Origin: HGM11416 sp034104345
GTDB taxonomy: Bacteria; Bacillota; Clostridia; Christensenellales; Borkfalkiaceae
DNA length: 28,182 bases
NCBI GenBank assembly: GCA_034104345.1
Contig: JAXEDY010000001.1
Location: 1-28,182 of the forward strand
Direction of reading: 5' to 3'
Shown one piece after another: positions 7,169 through 15,321 of this stretch; the stretch's first letter is position 1; each line of letters starts with the position of its first letter. The position numbers were made by a program, and so were the translations under genes. The notes beneath the pieces are model-generated. The model searched no databases and was not told where the DNA came from. It saw only the letters and a list, made by a program, of their open reading frames with translations.

Positions 7169-7240
7169 ACCTTCTTTAAAACGTAGTTTAATCGTTCGGC
7201 TTTTGCCGACGTAACGATTATTGCCGTTTTTTAAGAAGGT
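7169..7240 (-). promoter_or_regulatory. Long hairpin covering the spoIIR ribosome binding site (attenuator or terminator)
   Basis: On the minus strand ACCTTCTT (7240-7233) pairs with AAGAAGGT (7176-7169); further in, AAAACG pairs with CGTTTT, TAATCGTT with AACGATTA, and CGGC with GCCG around a four-A loop. The closing arm contains the spoIIR Shine-Dalgarno sequence AAGGTG and is followed directly by seven T and the ATG. The structure could terminate transcription coming from the ATPase gene, mask the ribosome site, or both. Confidence 0.6.
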
Positions 7241-7325
7241 ATTCGTTTATTAAGTTTTGGTTTTTAATTTTAAAGTTGATTTTTTATATCATTTTGTCGA
7301 ATTTATAAAACGGAATTAAAGCCGA

Positions 7326-9929
7326 TTACACGCGGCGGTTTTTGAATAATTTTGCAAACAGTTTATAAACTTCCATAATTATAACCATTCCGAACGCAAG
7401 CCCTATGCTTATTAAAAGTTGAACGGGGTGAAGAGCTACCGACTGGAACACGGTGTTTATATAGGGGACGTAAACCACGAAAAGTTGCATTGCAAGACCT
7501 ATTATAAACGACAAATTCAAAAACCTATTGTCGAAAGTGGATTTGCAGAAAACCGATTTTTCGCTTTTTACGTTATACGAATGGAAAAGTTGCGTGACCG
7601 AAAGGGTTACGAACGCCATAGTAGATCCGACCGCGTGATTGCCGATAACCGTTTCGCCTATTATATAAGAAATAAGCGTAAGCGCGCCTACGAACACGCC
7701 TTCGATTGCGATATGCCAGCCTAACCCGCCGCTGAAAAAGCTTTCGTTTTTATCGCGCGGTTTTTCGAGCATTACGCCGTCTTCGGGGCGTTCCATACCC
7801 AGCCCGAACGCCGGCAGCGAATCGGTTACGAGATTTATCCACAGCAGATGTATCCCCGCAAGCGGCACGCCCAAACTTAAAAGCCCCGTGGCGGTTAAAA
7901 GTTCGGCAAGCAATATAGTTAAAACTTCGCCGATGTTGCTTGAAAGCAGATATTTAACGCATTTTTTAATGTTGGCGTAAATGCCGCGCCCCTGTTTTAC
8001 CGCTTTTATTATGGTTACGAAGTTGTCGTCGGTTAAAATCATGTCGGCGGCTTCTTTCGAAACGTCGGTGCCGGTTATGCCCATAGCGCAGCCTATGTCG
8101 GCTTTTTTAAGCGCGGGAGAGTCGTTCACCCCGTCGCCCGTCATTGCAACGATTTTTCCGTGCGACTGCCATGCCGAAACTATGCGTACCTTATCCTTGG
8201 GCGCAACGCGCGCGTAAACCGAAAATTCGGCAATGCGTGCGTTTAACTCTTCGTCGGTCATTTTGTTAAGTTCTTCCGACGAAACAGCCTTTTGCCCGTC
8301 TTCTAAAATGCCCAACGTTTTTGCTATCGCCGAAGCGGTTATAACGTTGTCGCCCGTTATCATAACCGTGCGTATGCCCGCAAGCCGCGCCGACCTTATG
8401 GCTTCGATAACTTCGGGGCGCGGCGGATCTATCATTCCGCAAAGCCCGTAAAATTCGAGATCTTGTTCGAGTTCTTCGCTGATTTTCGGCATTTCGTCGA
8501 ACGTTTTTATGCCGAGCGCAAGAACCCTTAGCGCATCTTTCGACATATTTTCTATCGCCGAAATCGCGCTTTGCGGAGCGGCAACGTTAAGCCGTTTAAG
8601 CAGAATATCGGGCGCGCCTTTGGTTATCGATATGTATTTTTCGCCGCTTTTAACAACGACGGTCATAAGTTTTCTGTCCGAATCGAAGGGAAGTTCTCCC
8701 ACCCTTTCGAATTCCGAAAGCGAGCCGCCGTAACGATCGTTAAGTTCGATAAGCGCGGTTTCGGTGGGATCGCCTATTCTGCGCTCCGAGTTCCCGTCGC
8801 GTTCGATTTTCGCGTCGCAACACAGCGCAAAATATTTTATAAGGTATTCGTCCGATTTATCTATATCCGAAAGCATTTTGCGCTTTTGCCCGCTTGCCGA
8901 ATAGACTTCTAAAACGGTCATTTTATTTTGGGTGAGCGTTCCCGTTTTATCCGAGCAGACTATCGAAGTAGAACCCAGCGTTTCGACCGCGGGCAGTTTT
9001 TTAACGATTGCGTTTTCCTTAACCATTTTCTGCACGCCTATCGCTAAAACTATGGTAACTACGGTTGCAAGCCCTTCGGGGATAGCCGCCACGGCAAGCG
9101 CTACCGCAAGTTTAAAACTTTCTAAAAGCTGCGCTTTCATCACGAAAAAGTCGAGCAAAAATACAACCACGCAAATCGCTATCGAAATTATACCTATAAC
9201 CTTGCCCACCTGCGAAAGTTTATCCTGAAGCGGAGTGGTCGTTTTCTTTTGCGCCGAAAGCATTCCCGCGATTTTTCCTATTTCGGTATTCATTCCCGTT
9301 TGCGTAACCACCGCTTTGCCGCGCCCGTTTGTTGCAAACGTAGAAGAATATACCATGTTCTTTCTGTCGCCGAGCGCAGCCGATTCTTCGGTTATAACTT
9401 CGCTCGTTTTTAAAACGGGAAGAGATTCGCCTGTTAACGCCGATTCGTCAACTTGTAAATTTATCGCGTCTAAAAGCCGTGCGTCGGCGGGGATAAAGTC
9501 GCCCGCTTCGATTTCGATAATATCGCCCACGACAAGTTCTTCCGAAGGCACTCGCTCGGTTTTGCCGTTGCGAATAACCGTGCAATACGGAGACGACATT
9601 TTTTTAAGCGCTTCGAGCGATTTTTCGGCGCGGCTTTCTTGCACTACGCCGAGTACCGCGTTTATGGCGACCACGATGAAAATCACCAGACTGTCTACCC
9701 ACTCGCTCGGATCTACGATGAGCGAAATTACCGCCGCGATTAAGAGTATTATGATAAGCACGTCGGCAAACTGCCGCAAAAATTTAAGAATAAAAGGCTC
9801 TTTTTTGTTTTCTTCGAGCAAGTTTTTACCGAACTTTTCGCGGCTTTTGGCTATCTGTTCGTCGGTAAGCCCCGTCTTCGCATTCGAATTAAGCGCTTTT
9901 AACGCTTCGTCTGCGGTTTTTTTATACAT
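7326..9929 (-). CDS. Calcium-transporting P-type ATPase (P2A, SERCA/PMR1-like)
   Basis: The 867-residue protein has the complete P-type layout: N-terminal cation-ATPase domain, two membrane segments (about 47-72 and 76-95), the actuator domain with TGES (166-169), two more segments with the ion-site motif PEGL (284-287), the phosphorylation site DKTGTLT with D327, the nucleotide domain (SITKGAPD), the hinge MTGDGVNDSPALK, and six C-terminal membrane segments from about residue 680. PEGL and overall length place it among calcium pumps of the P2A group, which expel cytosolic Ca2+ at the cost of ATP. Transport of Mn2+ cannot be excluded. The ATG has an AAGGAG Shine-Dalgarno sequence. It is upstream of spoIIR on the same strand but separated by 165 bp and a hairpin. 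A role in sporulation calcium handling is possible but not shown. Confidence 0.93.
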   Translation of the reverse strand: MYKKTADEALKALNSNAKTGLTDEQIAKSREKFGKNLLEENKKEPFILKFLRQFADVLIIILLIAAVISLIVDPSEWVDSLVIFIVVAINAVLGVVQESRAEKSLEALKKMSSPYCTVIRNGKTERVPSEELVVGDIIEIEAGDFIPADARLLDAINLQVDESALTGESLPVLKTSEVITEESAALGDRKNMVYSSTFATNGRGKAVVTQTGMNTEIGKIAGMLSAQKKTTTPLQDKLSQVGKVIGIISIAICVVVFLLDFFVMKAQLLESFKLAVALAVAAIPEGLATVVTIVLAIGVQKMVKENAIVKKLPAVETLGSTSIVCSDKTGTLTQNKMTVLEVYSASGQKRKMLSDIDKSDEYLIKYFALCCDAKIERDGNSERRIGDPTETALIELNDRYGGSLSEFERVGELPFDSDRKLMTVVVKSGEKYISITKGAPDILLKRLNVAAPQSAISAIENMSKDALRVLALGIKTFDEMPKISEELEQDLEFYGLCGMIDPPRPEVIEAIRSARLAGIRTVMITGDNVITASAIAKTLGILEDGQKAVSSEELNKMTDEELNARIAEFSVYARVAPKDKVRIVSAWQSHGKIVAMTGDGVNDSPALKKADIGCAMGITGTDVSKEAADMILTDDNFVTIIKAVKQGRGIYANIKKCVKYLLSSNIGEVLTILLAELLTATGLLSLGVPLAGIHLLWINLVTDSLPAFGLGMERPEDGVMLEKPRDKNESFFSGGLGWHIAIEGVFVGALTLISYIIGETVIGNHAVGSTMAFVTLSVTQLFHSYNVKSEKSVFCKSTFDNRFLNLSFIIGLAMQLFVVYVPYINTVFQSVALHPVQLLISIGLAFGMVIIMEVYKLFAKLFKNRRV

Positions 9930-10386
9930 TTTGCTTTCTCCTTAAAAAATTCTCTGTTTGTTTTTGTTTTTTGCTTTTTGCCGTTTTGCGCCGCGGAATT
10001 ACGATTTTGAGCCGTCAGTCCAGACGTATGGACTTTTTTACCCGCAGGGGCGCGAGCGACTTTTAGTCCAAACGTATTTACTTTTCCGATTTTTGCGCTA
10101 AAAAGTAAAACAAAAAAAGACTTTTCGGAACCTTTTTTTGGTCTGCGGCAGATTTTTTCTGCGACAAACGCCTTTAAGGTCCGAACAAAGTCTTGCAAAT
10201 CGTTTTATTATAACGACACCGCGCCCGAACCGTTCAGTCGTGATGACGAACGCGGCAAAGGCGAACTTTTTTTCGCCTTAAGCTACTCCCTTTTTCGAAG
10301 TAATTATATGTTTATTTTCGATTTTTTTCTCGCCTCCGCAACCAATCGGCAACCGAACGAGTGAGATTATGTTAGCACTTTAAAAA
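9930..10386. other. Intergenic region between VanW gene and ATPase, with a small tandem repeat
   Basis: No gene is supported. The region holds the leader of the ATPase (AAGGAG before 9929), two copies of a palindrome-like unit at 10017-10082, and a hairpin (AAGGCGAA 10258-10265 with TTCGCCTT 10272-10279) with only a short T tail, possibly a weak terminator of the VanW gene. A 99-codon minus-strand frame with a TTG start crosses the tandem repeat and the ATPase start and looks like a by-product. Confidence 0.6.
10017..10082. repeat. Two-copy palindromic repeat, 48-bp spacing
   Basis: AGTCCAGACGTATGGACT (10017-10034, a 6-bp stem with a 6-nt loop followed by six T) recurs as AGTCCAAACGTATTTACT (10065-10082), starting 48 bp later. 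The first copy could fold as a small plus-strand terminator; the second has lost half of its palindrome. Confidence 0.65.
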
Positions 10387-11628
10387 CTAATTGTCAACTT
10401 TTTTAGCACCCTTTTTAACAAGTCCTTTGCGCGCGGCGTATTCGTCGGTGCGAAGTTTGCGATTGCACACGAGTTTGCCTTTTTTATAAACGCACATATA
10501 CCCTTCGCTTTTAAGCCCGTCGTGCGCGCGCACTATTTCTTTATATTCGCCCGCAGCCAAACTTTCGTCGTATTCTTCGACAGTTTCGGCTTTTATAACT
10601 TCGGTTATCACAGGCACCAATTTATATTCGTATTCGCTTTTAATTCCGTAAAATTTTACGGTTAAATTTTCGCCGTCGGCGCGGCAAACAATAAAAATAT
10701 CGCTGCCCGAATCGTTTTTGAAAACGAGATCGCAAAAAGTTCCGCTTACCATTGCGTCGAACGACGGGCTGACGTAACTTACGGGCAAAGAGTGGCGGTG
10801 CCATTCGGTAACCGTAAGCCCCGCTTTAAGCGCCGCGTTATACACCGTGGTAGAAACCTGGCAAACCCCGCCGCCTACGCCTTCCACGAACTCGCCGCTC
10901 ACAATTATTTTCGCCTTTTTATATCCGCGTTCTTCACTTCTTTCACCCACGACTTCGTTAAACGAAAAACTTTCGCCGCTTTTTAAACGCGTGCCGCTTA
11001 TCGCGCTTGCCGCAAGATAAACGTTGTTTTTGCGCTCAAAAGAAGAATTTCCGTAATAAGTTGAAAACACCGAGCGCAAAACGCACTTTTTTCGAAGATC
11101 GAGCGCCGATATTTCGGGCGAAACGCTTTCAGTTTTTAATTTTACAAAATTTTTCCCGCTTGCAAGCGCATAGCCTATTGCCGCCGATATTTGCTCTTTT
11201 TTTATTTCTTTTCCGCTTTTTTCGGGTATTATTTCGAACGGATTTGATTTTTCGGCGTTGAAAACGAGTTGGGCGTTTATAGGGGCAACGAAATTGTCGG
11301 CATAAATTCTTTCAACTTCGTTTTCAAAACCCAAAAGAGTTTTTTCGCCGCTTAAAAGCCCCTTTATCTGCGGATAAAAATATTTATAAACGCCCTTTTC
11401 GGTTTGCACGACAAATTCGTTTTTGTTTTTTTCGCGCGGCAGCTCGTCGGCGCAAACGATCGGAATTTGTCCGAAAACGGCGCCGCTTTTTCCTTTAAAC
11501 TCCGCGCACTTAAAATCTTTTCCGTTTAAAAAATAAGGCGGCGCAAAAAAATACGCCGCCGTAATTATTGTTGTAATTATGCCGCCCGCGCAATTTTTCG
11601 CGCGCGCGGGGGATTTGCGCATTTTCAT
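10387..11628 (-). CDS. VanW family exported protein
   Basis: The 413-residue protein has a basic N-terminus and a single membrane segment (about 15-34), then an extracytoplasmic region of about 150 residues with weak similarity to peptidoglycan-binding/YoaR-type segments. The VanW domain spans about 185-315, with FSTYYGNSSFERKNN, SGESFSFNEVVG and the signature GGGVCQVSTTVYNAAL. The tail after about 330 resembles a G5-like beta domain. VanW proteins occur beside some vancomycin-resistance clusters but most, as here, lie outside any van operon and their function is unknown; cell-wall association is likely. No van genes are present. The start ATG at 11628 lacks a clear Shine-Dalgarno sequence. 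The gene is separated from the aminopeptidase upstream by 172 bp that include a dispersed-repeat copy. Confidence 0.85.
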   Translation of the reverse strand: MKMRKSPARAKNCAGGIITTIITAAYFFAPPYFLNGKDFKCAEFKGKSGAVFGQIPIVCADELPREKNKNEFVVQTEKGVYKYFYPQIKGLLSGEKTLLGFENEVERIYADNFVAPINAQLVFNAEKSNPFEIIPEKSGKEIKKEQISAAIGYALASGKNFVKLKTESVSPEISALDLRKKCVLRSVFSTYYGNSSFERKNNVYLAASAISGTRLKSGESFSFNEVVGERSEERGYKKAKIIVSGEFVEGVGGGVCQVSTTVYNAALKAGLTVTEWHRHSLPVSYVSPSFDAMVSGTFCDLVFKNDSGSDIFIVCRADGENLTVKFYGIKSEYEYKLVPVITEVIKAETVEEYDESLAAGEYKEIVRAHDGLKSEGYMCVYKKGKLVCNRKLRTDEYAARKGLVKKGAKKVDN

Positions 11629-11717
11629 ACTATCATTATGCGCGTAAAACTTTTTTTTATGTCTTTTTGCCTTTTCCGCTTAAAAAACGCCGCAAAAAAC
11701 CTTCGTTTGTTTTTGCA

Positions 11718-11746
11718 AAAACGCCGATAATCGACATATAGCCCGA
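11718..11746 (-). repeat. Dispersed palindromic repeat, copy between aminopeptidase and VanW genes
   Basis: The minus strand reads GGGCTATATGTCGATTATCG followed by GC. It shares CTATATGTCGATTA with the copy at 25515-25538 and the left flank AAGTCGGGCTATA with the ypeB copy. It lies in the short untranslated region downstream of the aminopeptidase gene. Confidence 0.75.
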
Positions 11747-11800
11747 CTTCTTTTGTTTTAAGCTTAGCAGCCAAGCAGAAATTACTTCGGGCAAAAAGAC

Positions 11801-13024
11801 TTAAAAAGCCCAGTTGCCGTTTCTGAAAACAGCAACGGTTTTACCGTCTTTGGTTATGCCGTCGATTTCCAAATCTGCCGTTCCTATCATAAAGTCGACG
11901 TGGATAATCGAATCGTTTATGCCTTTTTTCTTACATTCTTCGAACGAAAGATTTTCGTAATTTTTAAGGCAATTGTTAAACCCCCTGCCCAGCGCCAGGT
12001 GACAGCAGCAGTTTTCGTCGTAAAGGGTGTTCAAAAACAAAATGCCGGTGTTGTTTATGGGCGAATCGAAAGGGACGAGCGCACATTCGCCGAGCATGCA
12101 GGCGTGTTCGTCCATATTTATAAGTTTGCGCAAAAGTTCTTCGTTTTTGCCCGCTTTAACGTCGACCGCCTTGCCGTTTTTAAACGTAATCGAAAAATCG
12201 TCGATTATTTCACCCTGATACGATAAGGGCTTGCTTGCGTAAACGATTCCGTCGGCAACGCCCGCCTTGGGCGAAGTGAACACTTCTTCGGTGGGGATGT
12301 TGGGGTTGTAATAAACGCCCTGCAACGTATTTTCGCCGCCGCCCATAAATATGCCGTCGTCGATTAAGCCTACGGTTAAATCGGTGCCTTTCCCCGAGCG
12401 GTATTTAAGCGCGGTAAGACCAAGCGAATTCAGGTACTTCGAACGGTTTAAAAGGTCGGCGTTGTGGTCGTTCCACGCCTTTACGGGATCATCGGTAACG
12501 CGCGAAGTTTCAAGTATCGCCTGCCATAATTTATCGACTGCAACGCTCGCACGGTCGTTCGGAAATACTTTTTTAGCCCACGCTTTACCGGCGGCGCCCG
12601 CTATAACCCATTGATATTTGTTATCCATTTTATCGCGGTAAGGTTTGAAAACCGCGGCTTTTGCGGCGGTTGCGCCCGCAACTTTTTCCTGATTTACTCC
12701 TTTTAACGCGTCGGGATCGTCCGATTCGATAAATATGCGCACGGGAAGATTCTCAACCCAATCTTTCATGCGTTCTTCCTGCCATGGCTTAACCTGCGAC
12801 AAAGTTTTTTTGCTTTCGTGCTTATAGGCAAGTTTTGCGCATTTATCGTTTACCCATTCGTAAAAAACCTGTTTTGCGCCGAGTTTATAACATTCTTCGG
12901 CAACCATAGCCGCAAAATCGGCAACTTCGGTTTGAGCGCGAAGCCTTACTTCCTGCCCTTTCTGCACGTTTGCGCCAACTTCGGCAATTAAACGCGCATA
13001 TTTTTTAAGAATAGATTTCTTCAT
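11801..13024 (-). CDS. Aminopeptidase, M29 family (AmpS/PepS type)
   Basis: The 407-residue cytosolic metallo-aminopeptidase removes N-terminal residues from peptides. It shows the M29 pattern: an N-terminal alpha/beta part (KYARLIAEVGANVQKGQEV), then the metal site region with NIPTEEVFTSP (E246/E247), GECALVP (E313), CHLALGRGF (H342) and the C-terminal HVDFMIG (H375, D377), which correspond to the dinuclear metal ligands known in the family. Length is normal. The ATG has an AAGGA Shine-Dalgarno sequence. It is the last gene of the opp cluster, 42 bp after chorismate mutase, so it would hydrolyse the peptides imported by the transporter. Substrate preference cannot be read from the sequence. 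Confidence 0.93.
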   Translation of the reverse strand: MKKSILKKYARLIAEVGANVQKGQEVRLRAQTEVADFAAMVAEECYKLGAKQVFYEWVNDKCAKLAYKHESKKTLSQVKPWQEERMKDWVENLPVRIFIESDDPDALKGVNQEKVAGATAAKAAVFKPYRDKMDNKYQWVIAGAAGKAWAKKVFPNDRASVAVDKLWQAILETSRVTDDPVKAWNDHNADLLNRSKYLNSLGLTALKYRSGKGTDLTVGLIDDGIFMGGGENTLQGVYYNPNIPTEEVFTSPKAGVADGIVYASKPLSYQGEIIDDFSITFKNGKAVDVKAGKNEELLRKLINMDEHACMLGECALVPFDSPINNTGILFLNTLYDENCCCHLALGRGFNNCLKNYENLSFEECKKKGINDSIIHVDFMIGTADLEIDGITKDGKTVAVFRNGNWAF

Positions 13025-13066
13025 TTTAATTTTCCTTTTTTATATTTATGCGAAAAATTTCCGCAT

Positions 13067-13330
13067 TTATTTTTGCAAATCTTTACAATTTTTAACTACT
13101 TCTTTATAAACGTTAACGGCAGCCGTTTTATGCCGTTCGTCACCAAAAAGTCCGCCTATATGTTCATAAACGGCATTTTCGCGGTTTTTATCGGTTACCG
13201 ATAAACCGCATTCGTTTTTTTCGGTTTTTATTTTTTCGCAAACCGAAAAGCGACGTTTTAACAGCGAGCAGATTTCTTCGTCGATTTCGTCGATTTCGCT
13301 CCGCAATTTTTTTAAGTTTTCGTTTTCCAT
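13067..13330 (-). CDS. aroQ: Chorismate mutase, AroQ type
   Basis: A stand-alone 87-residue AroQ-fold chorismate mutase, converting chorismate to prephenate for phenylalanine and tyrosine synthesis. The three-helix pattern and likely active-site residues are visible: R10 in LKKLRSEIDEID, R27 in SLLKRRFSV, K38, and R50-E51 in DKNRENAVYE. Length equals the monofunctional family. It sits 21 bp after DUF3899 and 42 bp before the aminopeptidase, inside the peptide-import cluster; there are no other shikimate-pathway genes in the window. The Shine-Dalgarno sequence is weak (CGGAA). The short family has diverse members, so a role outside aromatic amino acid synthesis cannot be excluded. Confidence 0.88.
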   Translation of the reverse strand: MENENLKKLRSEIDEIDEEICSLLKRRFSVCEKIKTEKNECGLSVTDKNRENAVYEHIGGLFGDERHKTAAVNVYKEVVKNCKDLQK

Positions 13331-13351
13331 AAAATTCCGATTATGAAAAGT

Positions 13352-13966
13352 TTAAACACGTTGTTCAGAAAGGCTGTATAATATCAAAAATACTGCCGCG
13401 ACCAAGATAAAAACAAGCCCCGTTATAACGGGCGACCAACCTTTTGCTTTTTTGCGCGCTTTCGCTTTGCGTTCTTTATATTCGCCGTAGTTTTCTTCTT
13501 TTTTAAGTCTTCCTCCGGGGATAAGCGACAAAAACGCGCGCCTTAAACCAAAACTCACGCCGTCTAAAAATCCGCCCTCGGCGATTTTAAACATTATGCC
13601 AAAACCTGACAGTAACACCCCGGGAACAAAAAAACCGTCGGCCAAAGTTGCGAATATCGTGCGTTTATTCGTCATAGAAAAAACGCCGTTTGCCAAAATT
13701 ATCCACAAACAAACCCCCGCCGCGATAACGAAACAAACCGAGTAAGAAATTATAAGCGACCTTATCGCTTTTTTTTCTTCGGCGTCGCGTTTTATTTTAG
13801 CATGTTCGCCCGCAGGCGAAGAACCCGAAACGTCCGCGGTTTCGCCGATATTTTTATCGCTAAAGTTTTCTTGATTTTCGGCAAAAGTGCCGATAACGGG
13901 CTTATAGGCGGATTTTTCGAGTTTTTCATCCGCCTTTTTGCCCGAATTTAAGTTATCTTTTTTCAA
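13352..13966 (-). CDS. DUF3899 membrane protein
   Basis: No ATG is available for the N-terminus. Two in-frame TTG codons exist; the one at 13966 is chosen because AAAGGA lies 9 nt before it, while the TTG at 13975 directly abuts that sequence. From 13966 the protein has 204 residues. About 70 hydrophilic residues come first, containing AYKPVIGTF encoded by a dispersed-repeat copy. Then follow a membrane segment (SLIISYSVCFVIAAGVCLWIIL), the DUF3899 core with ADGFFVPGVLLSGFGIMFKIAEGGFLDG, a basic cytoplasmic stretch, and a last membrane segment near the C-terminus. The family is of unknown function. It overlaps the end of oppF when counted from the first TTG, indicating translational coupling with the transporter. 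Confidence 0.82.
   Translation of the reverse strand: MKKDNLNSGKKADEKLEKSAYKPVIGTFAENQENFSDKNIGETADVSGSSPAGEHAKIKRDAEEKKAIRSLIISYSVCFVIAAGVCLWIILANGVFSMTNKRTIFATLADGFFVPGVLLSGFGIMFKIAEGGFLDGVSFGLRRAFLSLIPGGRLKKEENYGEYKERKAKARKKAKGWSPVITGLVFILVAAVFLILYSLSEQRV
13882..13907 (-). repeat. Dispersed palindromic repeat, copy in the DUF3899 N-terminus
   Basis: The minus strand matches the 26-nt repeat at 24 positions, with core TATAAGCCCGTTATCGGC. It is translated in frame as YKPVIGTF in the hydrophilic, non-conserved N-terminal part of the protein. Confidence 0.85.
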
Positions 13967-13971
13967 AATTT

Positions 13972-15321
13972 TCAATCCTTTTTATCGGCTCCGCCAAGGT
14001 CTTCGCCCGCCAAAATCTTTTTATACTTTTGTTCTTCGGCGTCGTTGCAATAAACGAAATGCCCTTTTGCCACTTCGCGCATCGAAGGCTTATCTTCGGA
14101 ATAATCGTGTTCGGCAAGCGGGTTATAGGTTATACGCACGCGTTCCTTTTCGTAATGCGGATCGGGAAGCGGAATTGCCGACAAAAGCGACCTTGTGTAA
14201 GGATGTAAAGGATGAGCGAAAAGTTCGTCGGACGAGGCGAGTTCTACCATATTACCGTAATACATAACGCCGATGCGATCGGAGAAATATTTAACGACCG
14301 ACAAATCGTGCGCGATGAACAGAATGGTGAGCCCGAATTTTTCGCGCAAGTCGTTTAAAAGGTTGATAACCTGCGCCTGAATAGAAACGTCGAGAGCCGA
14401 AACGGGTTCGTCGGCTATTATAAGTTCGGGGTTCATGATAATCGAACGCGCGATACCGATACGCTGACGTTGCCCGCCCGAAAATTCGTGGGGATATCTG
14501 CCCGCGTGTTCACGCACAAGCCCAACGAGTTCGAGCATCTGATAAACTTTTTCGTCGATGACTTCTTTGTCGTGCACGCCCTGAATAACAAGCCCTTCGG
14601 CAATGATGTCGCGCACGGTCATACGCGGATCGAGCGACGCGATCGGATCCTGATAAATCATCTGGATCTGCGTTACGATTTTAGAATGTTTTGCGCGTTT
14701 AAGTTTTTGACGATATTCGGCTTTAAGCTCGAGAAGCTTGCTTTCGTCGCACGAAGAAAGTTTAGGCGCGTATTCTTCTTCTACTTCTTTAACCGCCTGC
14801 GCCGCGAATTTTTTATTGCAGTTTTTATCGTCGTCGATCGCTTCCGAAATTTCGGCTTTTTTACCCGCGATAAATTCGGCGGCCTGCTTTTCAATTTCGG
14901 CAATTTTTTGTTTGAGTTCGACGTTAATTTTTTCTTTTTCGGAAAGCGCGCTTTCGCTTAAATTTCCGCTTTCGCCGAGTGCCGCGATTTTATCGGCGGC
15001 TTCTTTTTTTAGTTCGGCTTTGGCTTTTTTAAGTTCTGCTTTTTTTGCCGCTATTTCTTCTTTATACGAGCGCGTTCCCGCAACGATGCGTTCGCCCTTG
15101 AAATAAACGTTGCCGCTCGTGGCGTTATAAAGTTTTATAATGGTTCGGCCCGTAGTGGTTTTTCCGCAGCCCGATTCGCCAACCAGCCCGAAAACTTCGC
15201 CTTTTTTAATATCGAAACTTACGTTATTAACCGCTTTAAGTTCTTTTTTGCCCATCTTGAAAAATTGGCAAAGATTTTCAACCTTTAAAAGCACTTCGGC
15301 GTTATCGAAATTTCTTTTCAT
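13972..15321 (-). CDS. oppF: Oligopeptide ABC transporter ATPase OppF with an inserted helical region
   Basis: One of the two ATPase subunits that power peptide import through OppBC. ABC motifs are complete: Walker A GESGCGKTT (48-56), Q-loop glutamine Q224 in MIYQDP, signature SGGQ (281-284), Walker B IIADE (D304-E305) and H338 in the H-loop, followed by the oligopeptide-type C-terminal region (HPLHPYTRSLLSAIPLPDP). At 449 residues it is about 120-130 longer than usual. The extra sequence, about residues 82-212, replaces the short segment between the first beta strands and the Q-loop and is rich in A, K and E, predicting a long coiled coil. The ATG overlaps the oppD stop by 4 nt (ATGA), with AAGGAG inside the oppD end. 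Function as OppF is firm; the insert is unexplained. Confidence 0.93.
   Translation of the reverse strand: MKRNFDNAEVLLKVENLCQFFKMGKKELKAVNNVSFDIKKGEVFGLVGESGCGKTTTGRTIIKLYNATSGNVYFKGERIVAGTRSYKEEIAAKKAELKKAKAELKKEAADKIAALGESGNLSESALSEKEKINVELKQKIAEIEKQAAEFIAGKKAEISEAIDDDKNCNKKFAAQAVKEVEEEYAPKLSSCDESKLLELKAEYRQKLKRAKHSKIVTQIQMIYQDPIASLDPRMTVRDIIAEGLVIQGVHDKEVIDEKVYQMLELVGLVREHAGRYPHEFSGGQRQRIGIARSIIMNPELIIADEPVSALDVSIQAQVINLLNDLREKFGLTILFIAHDLSVVKYFSDRIGVMYYGNMVELASSDELFAHPLHPYTRSLLSAIPLPDPHYEKERVRITYNPLAEHDYSEDKPSMREVAKGHFVYCNDAEEQKYKKILAGEDLGGADKKD

Noticed and set aside
9899..10198. 99-codon minus-strand frame with repeated VNTFGL/VHTSGL phrases
   Set aside because: It starts with TTG without a Shine-Dalgarno sequence, overlaps the ATPase start in another frame, and its repeats are just the translation of the palindromes at 10017-10082.
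10387..11628. Vancomycin-resistance gene
   Set aside because: The VanW domain is widespread outside resistance clusters and no vanHAX, vanY or regulatory genes are present.
13100..13130. CGTTAACGGCA in aroQ as a dispersed-repeat copy
   Set aside because: It lacks the flanking bases of the repeat and encodes the expected C-terminal helix of chorismate mutase.
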